Positions 1 through 9,188 are shown, counted from the stretch's first letter. The stretch is DNA of 64,000 nucleotides from Luidia sarsii (GCA_949987565.1 OX465109.1:12044509-12108508); one strand, 5' to 3'. Made by a program: numbers and translations. The notes: generated by a model not told the origin, from the letters alone.

Positions 1-47
1 AAACTTGGCCTGCAATGAGTCCTTGAAATAGGCTATCGACTAGTATT

Positions 48-77
48 AAATTGATTAATTTCGGACAAGAACACGTG
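48..77 (+). other. Candidate binding site of class B heads (one example)
   Basis: The dyad AAATT-GATT-AATTT (48-61) lies ten bases before the palindrome CACGTG (72-77). Most class B heads carry this pair, so it recurs every 453 bp in dimer blocks, and A-headed monomers (A, A', A*, H1-H3) lack it. Nine B2 monomers after A(GATGTG) have GAAAACGTG and so lose CACGTG: 12423, 16788, 26589, 32993, 35710, 47547, 50263, 55698, 58414. CACGTG is the core of many bHLH factor sites in general. That a protein binds here is only inference. Confidence 0.3.
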
Positions 78-226
78 AAATCATCATCAAGCAAATGGAA
101 CTCACCCTTATCAGTGAGGCAGCTTGTATCTCTGGAATGTACAGCATAACAGTTGGCTCAGTGTTTCTGGAAAGAAAAATCACTTTGCAGGATAATATCT
201 CCTTCAAAATTACATTCACAAAGCTA

Positions 227-519
227 AAACTTGGCCTACAATGTGTCCTTAAGATAGGTTATTGACTAGTGTTAAAATATTTGAAATCGGACACAATCGG
301 ACTACAATGTGTTCTTGGGATAGGCTATCGACTAGTGTTAAAATATTCGAAATCGGACAAGAACCAATGAAACCATCATCAAGCAAAGGGAACTCACCCT
401 TAGCAGAGAGGGAGCTTGTATGTCTGGAATGAAGCGCATAACAGTCGGTGCAGTGTTCCTGGAAAGAAAAAGAAACTTTACAGGTGAATATCTCCTTCGA
501 TATTAATTTCACAAAGCTA
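227..519 (+). repeat. A* monomer, 293 bp, with 66-bp internal duplication
   Basis: Bases 236-292 and 302-358 are two diverged copies of a 57-bp stretch of the A head, separated by the 9-bp spacer ACAATCGGA (293-301). The first copy carries CCTTAAGATAGG and GGTTATTGAC, the second GTTCTTGGGATAGG and GGCTATCGAC. The rest is A' (TATGTCTGG). The spacer repeats the preceding ATCGGA, which suggests slippage or a small end-joining event. All seven A* copies share this exact junction, so it arose once. Confidence 0.93.
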
Positions 520-745
520 AAACTTGGCTTGCAAAGAGTCATTGAAATAGGCTATCGACTAGTATTAAATTGATTAATTTCGGACAAGAACACGTGAAAT
601 CATCATCAAGCAAATGGAACTCACCCTTATGAGTGAGGCAGCTTGTATCTCTGGAACATACAGCATAACAGTCGGCACAGTGTTCCTGGAAAGAAACAAT
701 ACTTTGCAGGTTAATATCTCCCACGATATTACTTACACAAAGCTG

Positions 746-971
746 AAACTTGGCCTGCAATGAGTCCTTGGAATAGGCTATCGACTAGTGTTAAAATATT
801 TGAAATCGGACAAGAACCAATGAAAGCATCATCAAGCAAAGGGAACTCACCCTTATCAGTGAGGCAGCTTGTATCTCTGGAATGTACAGCATAACAGTTG
901 GCTCAGTGTTTCTGGAAAGAAAAATCACTTTGCAGGATAATATCTCCTTCAAAATTACATTCACAAAGCTA
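746..971 (+). repeat. H1 hybrid monomer: A head, B3 middle and tail
   Basis: The head is class A (GTGTTAAAATATTTG, GAACCAATG, AAAGGG) and the sequence becomes class B3 from TCAGTGAGGCAGC onward, with TTGGCTCAG and AATCACTTT. The last A-specific base is 843 and the first B-specific base is 856, so the switch lies in the shared stretch 844-855. Twenty-seven copies share this breakpoint, almost always followed by H2. The AAATT-AATTT dyad and CACGTG of class B are absent because the head is A. Confidence 0.9.
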
Positions 972-1197
972 AAACTTGGCCTACAATGTGTCCTTGGGAT
1001 AGGTTATCGACTAGTGTTAAAATATTTGAAATCGGACAAGAACCAATGAAAGCATCATCAAGCAAAGGGAACTCACCCTTAGCAGAGAGGCAGCTTGTAT
1101 CTCTGGAATGTACAGCATAACAGTCGGCTCAGTGTTTCTGGAAAGAAAAATTACTTTGCAGGATAATATCTCCTTCAAAATTACATTCACAAAGCTA
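972..1197 (+). repeat. H2 hybrid monomer: A head, later switch to B3
   Basis: Like H1 this has an A head and a B3 tail, but the switch is further right: AGCAGA is class A (1082, 1086) and CAGC from 1091 is class B. The crossover is thus confined to the four bases 1087-1090. Its B3 part has GGCTCAG and AATTACTTT, unlike H1. Twenty-eight copies are present, nearly all directly after an H1, which makes H1-H2 a 452-bp unit of its own. Confidence 0.9.
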
Positions 1198-1424
1198 AAA
1201 CTTGGCCTACAATGTGTTCTTGGGATAGGCTATCGACTAGTGTTAAAATATTTGAAATCGGACAAGAACCAATGAAAGCATCATCAAGCAAAGGGAACTC
1301 ACCCTTAGCAGAGAGGGAGCTTGTATCTCTGGAATGAAGCGCATAACAGTCGGTGATGTGTTCCTGGAAAGAAAAAGAAACTTTGCGGGTGAATATCTCC
1401 TTCGATATTATTTTCACAAAGCTA

Positions 1425-1650
1425 AAACTTGGAATGCAAAGAGTCCTTGAAATAGGCTATCGACTAGTATTAAATTGATTAATTTCGGACAAGAACACGT
1501 GAAATCATCATCAAGCAAATGGAACTCACCCTTATCAGTGAGGCAGCTTGTATCTCTGGAATGTACAGCATAACAGTCGGCGCAGTGTTCCTGGAAAGAA
1601 ACAATACTTTGCAGGTTAATATCTCCCACGATATTACTTACACAAAGCTG
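1425..1650 (+). repeat. Reference class B monomer, subtype B2 (226 bp)
   Basis: Class B is recognised by GTATTAAATTGATTAATT in the head, GAACACGTGAAATC, AAATGGAACTC, then TCAGTGAGGCAGC and GGAATGTACAGC. Subtype B2 has a tail with AAACAATACTTTGCAGGTTA and CCCACGATATTACTTAC; some copies have CCAACGATATT. Marker variants of the middle are GGCGCAG (here), GACGCAG (3237), GGCAGAG (4143) and GGCACAG with TGAGTGAGG (520). B2 is usually preceded and followed by class A, giving the 453-bp dimer. Confidence 0.93.
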
Positions 1651-1877
1651 AAACTTGGCCTGCAATGAGTCCTTGGAATAGGCTATCGACTAGTGTTAAA
1701 ATATTTGAAATCGGACAAGAACCAATGAAAGCATCATCAAGCAAAGGGAACTCACCCTTAGCAGAGAGGGAGCTTGTATCTCTGGAATGAAGTGCATAAC
1801 AGTCGGTGCAGTGTTCCTGGAAAGAAAAAGAAACTTTACAGGTGAATATCTCCTTCGATATTAATTTCACAAAACTA
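1651..1877 (+). repeat. Reference class A monomer (227 bp)
   Basis: Class A is recognised by GTGTTAAAATATT in the head, AAGAACCAATGAAAGC, AAAGGGAACTC, then AGCAGAGAGGGAGC, GGAATGAAG and GGTGCAGTGTTCC. Its tail is either TTTACAGGTGAATATC or TTTGCGGGTGAATATC followed by CTTCGATATTA. The head holds AATATT (here 1700-1705), which class B lacks at that place. ACTAGT is present in the head as in B. Subtypes used below as markers carry GATGTG (from 1198), CGATTAGTG (2103), ATGGGTCC (2557), TATTTAAAATC (3010), CCGGAATAAAG (3463), CTACTG (3916) or GGAATGAAAAAG (4369). Confidence 0.93.
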
Positions 1878-2102
1878 AAACTTGGCTTGCAAAGAGTCCT
1901 TGAAATAGGCTATCGACTAGTATTAAATTGATTAATTTCGGACAAGAACACGTGAAATCATCATCAAGAAATTGGAACTCACCCTTATCAGTGAGGCAGC
2001 TTGTATCTCTGGAATGTACAGCATAACAGTCGGCTCAGTGTTTCTGGAAAGAAAATTACTTTGCAGGATAATATCTCCTTCAAAATTACATTCACAAAGC
2101 TG
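1878..2102 (+). repeat. B3 variant of 225 bp with a 1-bp deletion
   Basis: This B3 monomer has AAGAAATTGG in place of AAGCAAATGG and has lost one A in the tail (GGAAAGAAAATTAC), making it the only 225-bp form. It recurs at 13782, 18147, 27948, 34352, 37069, 51169, 57057, 59773 and 63850, the last one cut by the window edge before the deletion site. It marks the end of each 43-monomer unit, because the next monomer is the A subtype that starts the unit, or a junction form of it. Confidence 0.9.
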
Positions 2103-2329
2103 AAACTTGGCCTACAATGTGTCCTTGGGATAGGCTATCGATTAGTGTTAAAATATTTGAAATCGGACAAGAACCAATGAAAGCATCATCAAGCAAAGGG
2201 AACTCACCCTTAGCAGAGAGGGAGCTTGTATCTCTGGAATGAAGCGCATAACAGTCGGTGCAGTGTTCCTGGAAAGAAAAAGAAACTTTGCGGGTGAATA
2301 TCTCCTTCGATATTAATTTCACAAAGCTA

Positions 2330-2556
2330 AAACTTGGCTTGCAAAGAGTCCTTGAAATAGGCTATCGACTAGTATTAAATTGATTAATTTCGGACAAGAA
2401 CACGTGAAATCATCATCAAGCAAATGGAACTCACCCTTATCAGTGAGGCAGCTTGTATCTCTGGAATGTACAGCATAACAGTCGGCTCAGTGTTCCTGGA
2501 AAGAAAAAGAAACTTTACAGGTGAATATCTCCTTCGATATTAATTTCACAAAGCTG
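2330..2556 (+). repeat. B1 monomer: B head and middle with an A-type tail
   Basis: The head and middle are class B (GGCTCAG) but from TGTTCCTGG onward the sequence is class A (AAAGAAACTTTACAGGTGAA, CTTCGATATTAATT). It therefore looks like a B-to-A recombinant, the mirror image of the H1 and H2 hybrids. Copies are at 18599, 28400, 37521, 51621 and 60225, always second in the 43-monomer unit. The monomer at 34804 has the same first part but a changed tail. Confidence 0.85.
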
Positions 2557-2783
2557 AAACTTGGCCTGCAATGGGTCCTTGGAATAGGCTATCGACTAGT
2601 GTTAAAATATTCGAAATCGGACAAGAACCAATGAAAGCATCATCAAGCAAAGGGAACTCACCATTAGCAGAGAGGGAGCTTGTATCTCTGGAATGAAGCG
2701 CATAACAGTCGGTGCAGTGTTCCTGGAATGAAAAAGAAATTTTACAGGTGAATATCTCCTTCGATATTAATCTCACAAAGCTA

Positions 2784-3009
2784 AAACTTGGCTTGCAAAG
2801 AGTCCTTAAAATAGGCTATCGACTAGTATTAAATTGAATAATTTCGGACAAGAACACGTGAAATCACCATCAAGCAAATGGAACTCACCCTTATCAGTGA
2901 GGCAGCTTGTATCTCTGGAATGTACAGCATAACAGTCGGCTCAGTGTTTCTGGAAAGAAAAATTACTTTGCAGGATAATATCTCCTTCAAAATTACATTC
3001 ACAAAGCTA
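2784..3009 (+). repeat. Reference class B monomer, subtype B3 (226 bp)
   Basis: This monomer has the B head and middle with GGCTCAGTGTTTCTGG, then a distinct tail with AAAAATTACTTTGCAGGATA and CTTCAAAATTACATTC. This copy also carries GAATAATTTCGG and AAATCACCATC, markers shared with 19053, 28854, 37975, 52075 and 60679. Other B3 forms have AAATGGACTTC with AATTAATTTGC (3690, 12876 and copies) or TTGGCTCAG with AATCACTTT (1, 5729, 9416, 22903, 41825). The B3 tail is also the tail of every H1, H2 and H3 hybrid. Confidence 0.9.
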
Positions 3010-3689
3010 AAACTTGGCCTACAATGTGTTCTTGGGATAGGCTATCGACTAGTGTTAAAATATTTAAAATCGGACAAGAACCAATGAAAGCATCATCAAG
3101 CAAAGGGAACTCACCCTTAGCAGAGAGGGAGCTTGTATCTCTGGAATGAAGCGCATAACAGTCGGTGCAGTGTTCCTGGAAAGAAAAAGAAACTTTGCGG
3201 GTGAATATCTCCTTCGATATTATTTTCACAAAGCTAAAACTTGGAATGCAAAGAGTCCTTGAAATAGGCTATCGACTAGTATTAAATTGATTAATTTCGG
3301 ACAAGAACACGTGAAATCATCATCAAGCAAATGGAACTCACCCTTATCAGTGAGGCAGCTTGTATCTCGGGAATGTACAGCATAACAGTCGACGCAGTGT
3401 TCCTGGAAAGAAACAATACTTTGCAGGTTAATATCTCCAACGATATTACTTACACAAAGCTGAAACTTGGCCTGCAATGAGTCCTTCGATTAGGCTATCG
3501 ACTAGTGTTAAAATATTCGAAATCGGACAAGAACCAATGAAAGCATCATCAAGCAAAGGGAACTCACCCTTAGCAGAGAGGGAGCTTGTATCTCCGGAAT
3601 AAAGCGCATAACAGTCGGTGCAGTGTTCCTGGAAAGAAAAAGAAACTTTGCGGGTGAATATCTCCTTCGATATTAATTACACAAAGCTA

Positions 3690-5501
3690 AAACTTGGCTT
3701 GCAAAGAGTCCTTGAAATAGGCTATCGACTAGTATTAAATTGATTAATTTTGGACAAGAACACGTGAAATCATCATCAAGCAAATGGACTTCACCCTTAT
3801 CAGTGAGGCAGCTTGTATCTCTGGAATGTACAGCATAACAGTCAGCTCAGTGTTTCTGGAAAGAAAAATTAATTTGCAGGATAATATCTCCTTCAAAATT
3901 ACTTTCACAAAGCTAAAACTTGGCCTGCAAAGTGTCCTTGGAATAGGCTATCGACTACTGTTAAAATATTTGAAATCAGACAAGAACCAATGAAAGCATC
4001 ATCAAGCAAAGGGAACTCACCCTTAGCAGAGAGGGAGCTTGTATCTCTGGAATGAAGCGCCTAAGAGTCGGTGCAGTGTTCCTGGAAAGAAAAAGAAACT
4101 TTGCGGGTGAATATCTCCTTCGATATTAATTTCACAAAGCTAAAACTTGGCTTGCAAAGAGTCCTTGAAATAGGCTATCGACTAGTATTAAATTGATTAA
4201 TTTCGGACAAGAACACGTGAAATCATCATCAAGCAAATGGAACTCACCCTTATCAGTGAGGCAGCTTGTATCTCTGGAACGTACAGCATAACAGTCGGCA
4301 GAGTGTTCCTGGAAAGAAACAATACTTTGCAGGTTAATATCTCCAACGATATTACTTACACAAAGCTGAAACTTGGCCTGCAATGAGTCCTTCGATTAGG
4401 CTATCGACTAGTGTTAAAATATTCGAAATCGGACAAGAACCAATGAAAGCATCATCAAGCAAAGGGAACTCACCCTTAGCAGAGAGGGAGCTTGTATCTC
4501 TGGAATGAAGTGCATAACAGTCGGTGCAGTGTTCCTGGAATGAAAAAGAAATTTTACAGGTGAATATCTCCTTCGATATTAATTTCACAAAGCTAAAACT
4601 TGGCTTGCAAAGAGTCCTTGAAATAGGCTATCGACTAGTATTAAATTGATTAATTTTGGACAAGAACACGTGAAATCATCATCAAGCAAATGGACTTCAC
4701 CCTTATCAGTGAGGCAGCTTGTATCTCTGGAATGTACAGCATAACAGTCAGCTCAGTGTTTCTGGAAAGAAAAATTAATTTGCAGGATAATATCTCCTTC
4801 AAAATTACTTTCACAAAGCTAAAACTTGGCCTGCAAAGTGTCCTTGGAATAGGCTATCGACTACTGTTAAAATATTTGAAATCAGACAAGAACCAATGAA
4901 AGCATCATCAAGCAAAGGGAACTCACCCTTAGCAGAGAGGGAGCTTGTATCTCTGGAATGAAGCGCCTAAGAGTCGGTGCAGTGTTCCTGGAAAGAAAAA
5001 GAAACTTTGCGGGTGAATATCTCCTTCGATATTAATTTCACAAAGCTAAAACTTGGCTTGCAAAGAGTCCTTGAAATAGGCTATCGACTAGTATTAAATT
5101 GATTAATTTCGGACAAGAACACGTGAAATCATCATCAAGCAAATGGAACTCACCCTTATCAGTGAGGCAGCTTGTATCTCTGGAACGTACAGCATAACAG
5201 TCGGCAGAGTGTTCCTGGAAAGAAACAATACTTTGCAGGTTAATATCTCCAACGATATTACTTACACAAAGCTGAAACTTGGCCTGCAATGAGTCCTTCG
5301 ATTAGGCTATCGACTAGTGTTAAAATATTCGAAATCGGACAAGAACCAATGAAAGCATCATCAAGCAAAGGGAACTCACCCTTAGCAGAGAGGGAGCTTG
5401 TATCTCTGGAATGAAGTGCATAACAGTCGGTGCAGTGTTCCTGGAATGAAAAAGAAATTTTACAGGTGAATATCTCCTTCGATATTAATCTCACAAAGCT
5501 A
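3690..5501 (+). repeat. Tandem tetramer duplication, 906 bp x 2
   Basis: B3-A-B2-A at 3690-4595 is repeated at 4596-5501. Both copies share private variants (CAGTCAGCTCAG; GCGCCTAAGAGTC; GGAACGTAC with GGCAGAG). The one difference I saw is ATTAATTTC against ATTAATCTC at the end of the last A. A single four-monomer unequal exchange explains it. Confidence 0.92.
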
Positions 5502-5728
5502 AAACTTGGCTTGCAAAGAGTCCTTAAAATAGGCTATCGACTAGTATTAAATTGATTAATTTCGGACAAGAACACGTGAAATCACCATCAAGCAAACGGA
5601 ACTCACCCTTATCAGTGACGCAGCTTGTATCTCTGGAATGTACAGCCTAACAGTCGGTGCAGTGTTCCTGGAAAGAAAAAGAAACTTTACAGGTGAATAT
5701 CTCCATTGATATTAATTTCACAAAGCTG
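5502..5728 (+). repeat. B1' monomer with GACGCAG and CCATTGATATT
   Basis: It has a B head (AAATCACCATC, AAACGGAACTC), a middle with TCAGTGACGCAGC and ACAGCCTAACAGTCGG, then GGTGCAGTGTTCC and an A-like tail with CCATTGATATT. It is followed directly by a B3 monomer at 5729, so the A-B alternation breaks here. Copies lie at 9189, 22449, 22676 (a tandem pair) and 41598. Confidence 0.85.
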
Positions 5729-5954
5729 AAACTTGGCCTGCAATGAGTCCTTGAAATAGGCTATCGACTAGTATTAAATTGATTAATTTCGGACAAGAAC
5801 ACGTGAAATCATCATCAAGCAAATGGAACTCACCCTTATCAGTGAGGCAGCTTGTATCTCTGGAATGTACAGCATAACAGTTGGCTCAGTGTTTCTGGAA
5901 AGAAAAATCACTTTGCAGGATAATATCTCCTTCAAAATTACATTCACAAAGCTA

Positions 5955-6247
5955 AAACTTGGCCTACAATGTGTCCTTAAGATAGGTTATTGACTAGTGT
6001 TAAAATATTTGAAATCGGACACAATCGGACTACAATGTGTTCTTGGGATAGGCTATCGACTAGTGTTAAAATATTCGAAATCGGACAAGAACCAATGAAA
6101 CCATCATCAAGCAAAGGGAACTCACCCTTAGCAGAGAGGGAGCTTGTATGTCTGGAATGAAGCGCATAACAGTCGGTGCAGTGTTCCTGGAAAGAAAAAG
6201 AAACTTTACAGGTGAATATCTCCTTCGATATTAATTTCACAAAGCTA
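5955..6247 (+). repeat. A* monomer, second copy
   Basis: The internal repeats are 5964-6020 and 6030-6086 with spacer ACAATCGGA at 6021-6029. It follows the TTGGCTCAG form of B3 and precedes B2 with TGAGTGAGG, the same context as the copy at 227. Confidence 0.93.
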
Positions 6248-7377
6248 AAACTTGGCTTGCAAAGAGTCATTGAAATAGGCTATCGACTAGTATTAAATTG
6301 ATTAATTTCGGACAAGAACACGTGAAATCATCATCAAGCAAATGGAACTCACCCTTATGAGTGAGGCAGCTTGTATCTCTGGAACATACAGCATAACAGT
6401 CGGCACAGTGTTCCTGGAAAGAAACAATACTTTGCAGGTTAATATCTCCCACGATATTACTTACACAAAGCTGAAACTTGGCCTGCAATGAGTCCTTGGA
6501 ATAGGCTATCGACTAGTGTTAAAATATTTGAAATCGGACAGGAACCAATGAAAGCATCATCAAGCAAAGGGAACTCACCCTTATCAGTGAGGCAGCTTGT
6601 ATCTCTGGAATGTACAGCATAACAGTTGGCTCAGTGTTTCTGGAAAGAAAAATCACTTTGCAGGATAATATCTCCTTCAAAATTACATTCACAAAGCTAA
6701 AACTTGGCCTACAATGTGTCCTTGGGATAGGTTATCGACTAGTGTTAAAATATTTGAAATCGGACAAGAACCAATGAAAGCATCATCAAGCAAAGGGAAC
6801 TCACCCTTAGCAGAGAGGCAGCTTGTATCTCTGGAATGTACAGCATAACAGTCGGCTCAGTGTTTCTGGAAAGAAAAATTACTTTGCAGGATAATATCTC
6901 CTTCAAAATTACATTCACAAAGCTAAAACTTGGCCTACAATGTGTTCTTGGGATAGGTTATTGACTAGTGTTAAAATATTTGAAATCGGACAAGAACCAA
7001 TGAAAGCATCATCAAGCAAAGGGAACTCACCCTTATCAGTGAGGCAGCTTGTATCTCTGGAATGTACAGCATAACAGTTGGCTCAGTGTTTCTGGAAAGA
7101 AAAATCACTTTGCAGGATAATATCTCCTTCAAAATTACATTCACAAAGCTAAAACTTGGCCTACAATGTGTCCTTGGGATAGGTTATCGACTAGTGTTAA
7201 AATATTTGAAATCGGACAAGAACCAATGAAAGCATCATCAAGCAAAGGGAACTCACCCTTAGCAGAGAGGCAGCTTGTATCTCTGGAATGTACAGCATAA
7301 CAGTCGGCTCAGTGTTTCTGGAAAGAAAAATTACTTTGCAGGATAATATCTCCTTCAAAATTACATTCACAAAGCTA

Positions 7378-7603
7378 AAACTTGGCCTACAATGTGTTCT
7401 TGGGATAGGTTATTGACTAGTGTTAAAATATTTGAAATCGGACAAGAACCAATGAAAGCATCATCAAGCAAAGGGAACTCACCCTTAGCAGAGAGGCAGC
7501 TTGTATCTCTGGAATATACAGCATAACAGTCGGCTCAGTGTTTCTGGAAAGAAAAATTACTTTGCAGGATAATATCTCCTTCAAAATTGCATTCACAAAG
7601 CTA
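7378..7603 (+). repeat. H3 hybrid monomer
   Basis: This resembles H2 but starts with GTTCTTGGGATAGGTTATTG, has GGAATATACAGC instead of GGAATGTACAGC, and AAAATTGCATTC in the tail. It is always followed by an A' monomer. Copies are at 11065, 15430, 24100, 25231, 30504, 31635, 43022, 44153, 46189 and 48905. It is probably a diverged H2. Confidence 0.88.
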
Positions 7604-7830
7604 AAACTTGGCCTACAATGTGTTCTTGGGATAGGCTATCGACTAGTGTTAAAATATTCGAAATCGGACAAGAACCAATGAAACCATCATCAAGCAAAGG
7701 GAACTCACCCTTAGCAGAGAGGGAGCTTGTATGTCTGGAATGAAGCGCATAACAGTCGGTGCAGTGTTCCTGGAAAGAAAAAGAAACTTTACAGGTGAAT
7801 ATCTCCTTCGATATTAATTTCACAAAGCTA
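7604..7830 (+). repeat. A' monomer with TATGTCTGG
   Basis: This class A monomer has TACAATGTGTTCTTGGGATA at the start, ATATTCGAAATC, GAAACCATC and the marker TTGTATGTCTGG. The last three markers also occur in the A* monomers, whose second half is the same sequence. Copies are at 11291, 15656 (changed head), 24326, 25457, 30730, 31861, 43248, 44379, 46415 and 49131. The next monomer is always B2 with TGAGTGAGG. Confidence 0.88.
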
Positions 7831-8508
7831 AAACTTGGCCTGCAAAGAGTCATTGAAATAGGCTATCGACTAGTATTAAATTGATTAATTTCGGACAAGA
7901 ACACGTGAAATCATCATCAAGCAAATGGAACTCACCCTTATGAGTGAGGCAGCTTGTATCTCTGGAACGTACAGCATAACAGTCGGCACAGTGTTCCTGG
8001 AAAGAAACAATACTTTGCAGGTTAATATCTCCCACGATATTACTTACACAAAGCTGAAACTTGGCCTGCAATGAGTCCTTGGAATAGGCTATCGACTAGT
8101 GTTAAAATATTTGAAATCGGACAAGAACCAATGAAAGCATCATCAAGCAAAGGGAACTCACCCTTATCAGTGAGGCAGCTTGTATCTCTGGAATGTACAG
8201 CATAACAGTTGGCTCAGTGTTTCTGGAAAGAAAAATCACTTTGCAGGATAATATCTCCTTCAAAATTACATTCACAAAGCTAAAACTTGGCCTACAATGT
8301 GTCCTTGGGATAGGTTATCGACTAGTGTTAAAATATTTGAAATCGGACAAGAACCAATGAAAGCATCATCAAGCAAAGGGAACTCACCCTTAGCAGAGAG
8401 GCAGCTTGTATCTCTGGAATGTACAGCATAACAGTCGGCTCAGTGTTTCTGGAATGAAAAATTACTTTGCAGGATAATATCTCCTTCAAAATTACATTCA
8501 CAAAGCTA

Positions 8509-8735
8509 AAACTTGGCCTACAATGTGTTCTTGGGATAGGCTATCGACTAGTGTTAAAATATTTGAAATCGGACAAGAACCAATGAAAGCATCATCAAGC
8601 AAAGGGAACTCACCCTTAGCAGAGAGGGAGCTTGTATCTCTGGAATGAAGCGCCTAAGAGTCGGTGCAGTGTTCCTGGAAAGAAAAAGAAACTTTGCGGG
8701 TGAATATCTCCTTCGATATTAATTTCACAAAGCTA
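8509..8735 (+). repeat. Recombinant A monomer, joint of the 3687-bp duplication
   Basis: The head (GTTCTTGGGATAGG, ATATTTG, AAATCGGAC) matches 12196, and the middle (GCGCCTAAGAGTC) matches 4822 and 3916. The crossover lies between about 8573 and 8652. Length is unchanged at 227 bp. Confidence 0.9.
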
Positions 8736-9188
8736 AAACTTGGCTTGCAAAGAGTCCTTGAAATAGGCTATCGACTAGTATTAAATTGATTAATTTCGGA
8801 CAAGAACACGTGAAATCATCATCAAGCAAATGGAACTCACCCTTATCAGTGAGGCAGCTTGTATCTCTGGAACGTACAGCATAACAGTCGGCAGAGTGTT
8901 CCTGGAAAGAAACAATACTTTGCAGGTTAATATCTCCAACGATATTACTTACACAAAGCTGAAACTTGGCCTGCAATGAGTCCTTCGATTAGGCTATCGA
9001 CTAATGTTAAAATATTCGAAATCGGACAAGAACCAATGAAAGCATCATCAAGCAAAGGGAACTCACCCTTAGCAGAGAGGGAGCTTGTATCTCTGGAATG
9101 AAGTGCATAACAGTCGGTGCAGTGTTCCTGGAATGAAAAAGAAATTTTACAGGTGAATATCTCCTTCGATATTAATCTCACAAAGCTA
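8509..9188 (+). repeat. Short A-B block with duplication joint
   Basis: Starts: 8509 recombinant A, 8736 B2 (GGCAGAG), 8962 A (GGAATGAAAAAG). The last two repeat 5049 and 5275 at 3687 bp. The A at 8962 has CGACTAATG, which destroys the ACTAGT present in nearly every monomer. Confidence 0.9.

Larger units (their letters stand above)
1..1197 (+). repeat. Hybrid block 1
   Basis: Monomer starts: 1 B3, 227 A*, 520 B2 (TGAGTGAGG, GGAACATAC), 746 H1, 972 H2. This is the shortest version of the hybrid block in the window. The block may extend left of the window. Confidence 0.9.
1..2102 (+). repeat. Super-repeat copy I (right end only, contracted)
   Basis: The order is B3, A*, B2, H1, H2, A(GATGTG), B2, A, B3-225. 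Relative to the 43-monomer reference at 18372-28172 it lacks ten monomers of the hybrid block (2262 bp) and a tetramer (906 bp) between 1651 and 1878. The B2 at 1425 keeps GAACACGTG where the other B2 monomers following A(GATGTG) have GAAAACGTG, except the recombinant at 45511. The left boundary is the window edge. Confidence 0.8.
1198..5501 (+). repeat. A-B dimer block (19 monomers)
   Basis: Starts: 1198 A, 1425 B2, 1651 A, 1878 B3-225, 2103 A, 2330 B1, 2557 A, 2784 B3, 3010 A, 3237 B2, 3463 A, 3690 B3, 3916 A, 4143 B2, 4369 A, 4596 B3, 4822 A, 5049 B2, 5275 A. Alternation is perfect. The A at 3463 has the tail variant ATTAATTAC, not seen in its counterparts. Confidence 0.92.
5502..8508 (+). 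repeat. Hybrid block 2
   Basis: Starts: 5502 B1', 5729 B3, 5955 A*, 6248 B2, 6474 H1, 6700 H2, 6926 H1, 7152 H2, 7378 H3, 7604 A', 7831 B2, 8057 H1, 8283 H2. The H1-H2 pair is doubled here (452 bp), unlike the block at 23129. From the B2 at 6248 to the B2 at 7831 there is no B-type head for 1583 bp. Confidence 0.9.

Noticed and set aside
59..77. CENP-B box in the TTTCGGACAAGAACACG stretch of class B
   Set aside because: The first half fits TTCGnnnnA, but the CGGG core at the end is ACAC here. I found no better match in A heads or on the minus strand.
1..226. A shorter internal period (about 113 bp) inside the monomer
   Set aside because: Comparing the two halves of the monomer by eye showed no convincing similarity.
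400..420. Telomere-like CCCTTA in ACTCACCCTTAGCAG
   Set aside because: It is a single hexamer once per monomer, not a tandem TTAGGG-type run.
1414..1870. Recurrent minus-strand open frames of 72-110 codons, one per monomer, rich in Cys and His
   Set aside because: Those I checked start at TTG (1665) or GTG (1870), not ATG; stops fall in each monomer; changes between copies are not biased to silent positions as far as I could see. They recur only because the DNA repeats. The Cys/His spacing does not form a recognised zinc-finger pattern.
2878..3087. ATG-started plus-strand frame of 69 codons, repeated at many B3-A junctions
   Set aside because: It exists wherever a B3 monomer is followed by a suitable A monomer. 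No signal peptide, domain, promoter or splice context is evident, and copy-to-copy changes look like the rest of the satellite.
3590..3605. AATAAA polyadenylation signal in CCGGAATAAAGCGC
   Set aside because: It is a one-base variant in one A subtype with no transcript context; it occurs by chance in an AT-rich repeat.
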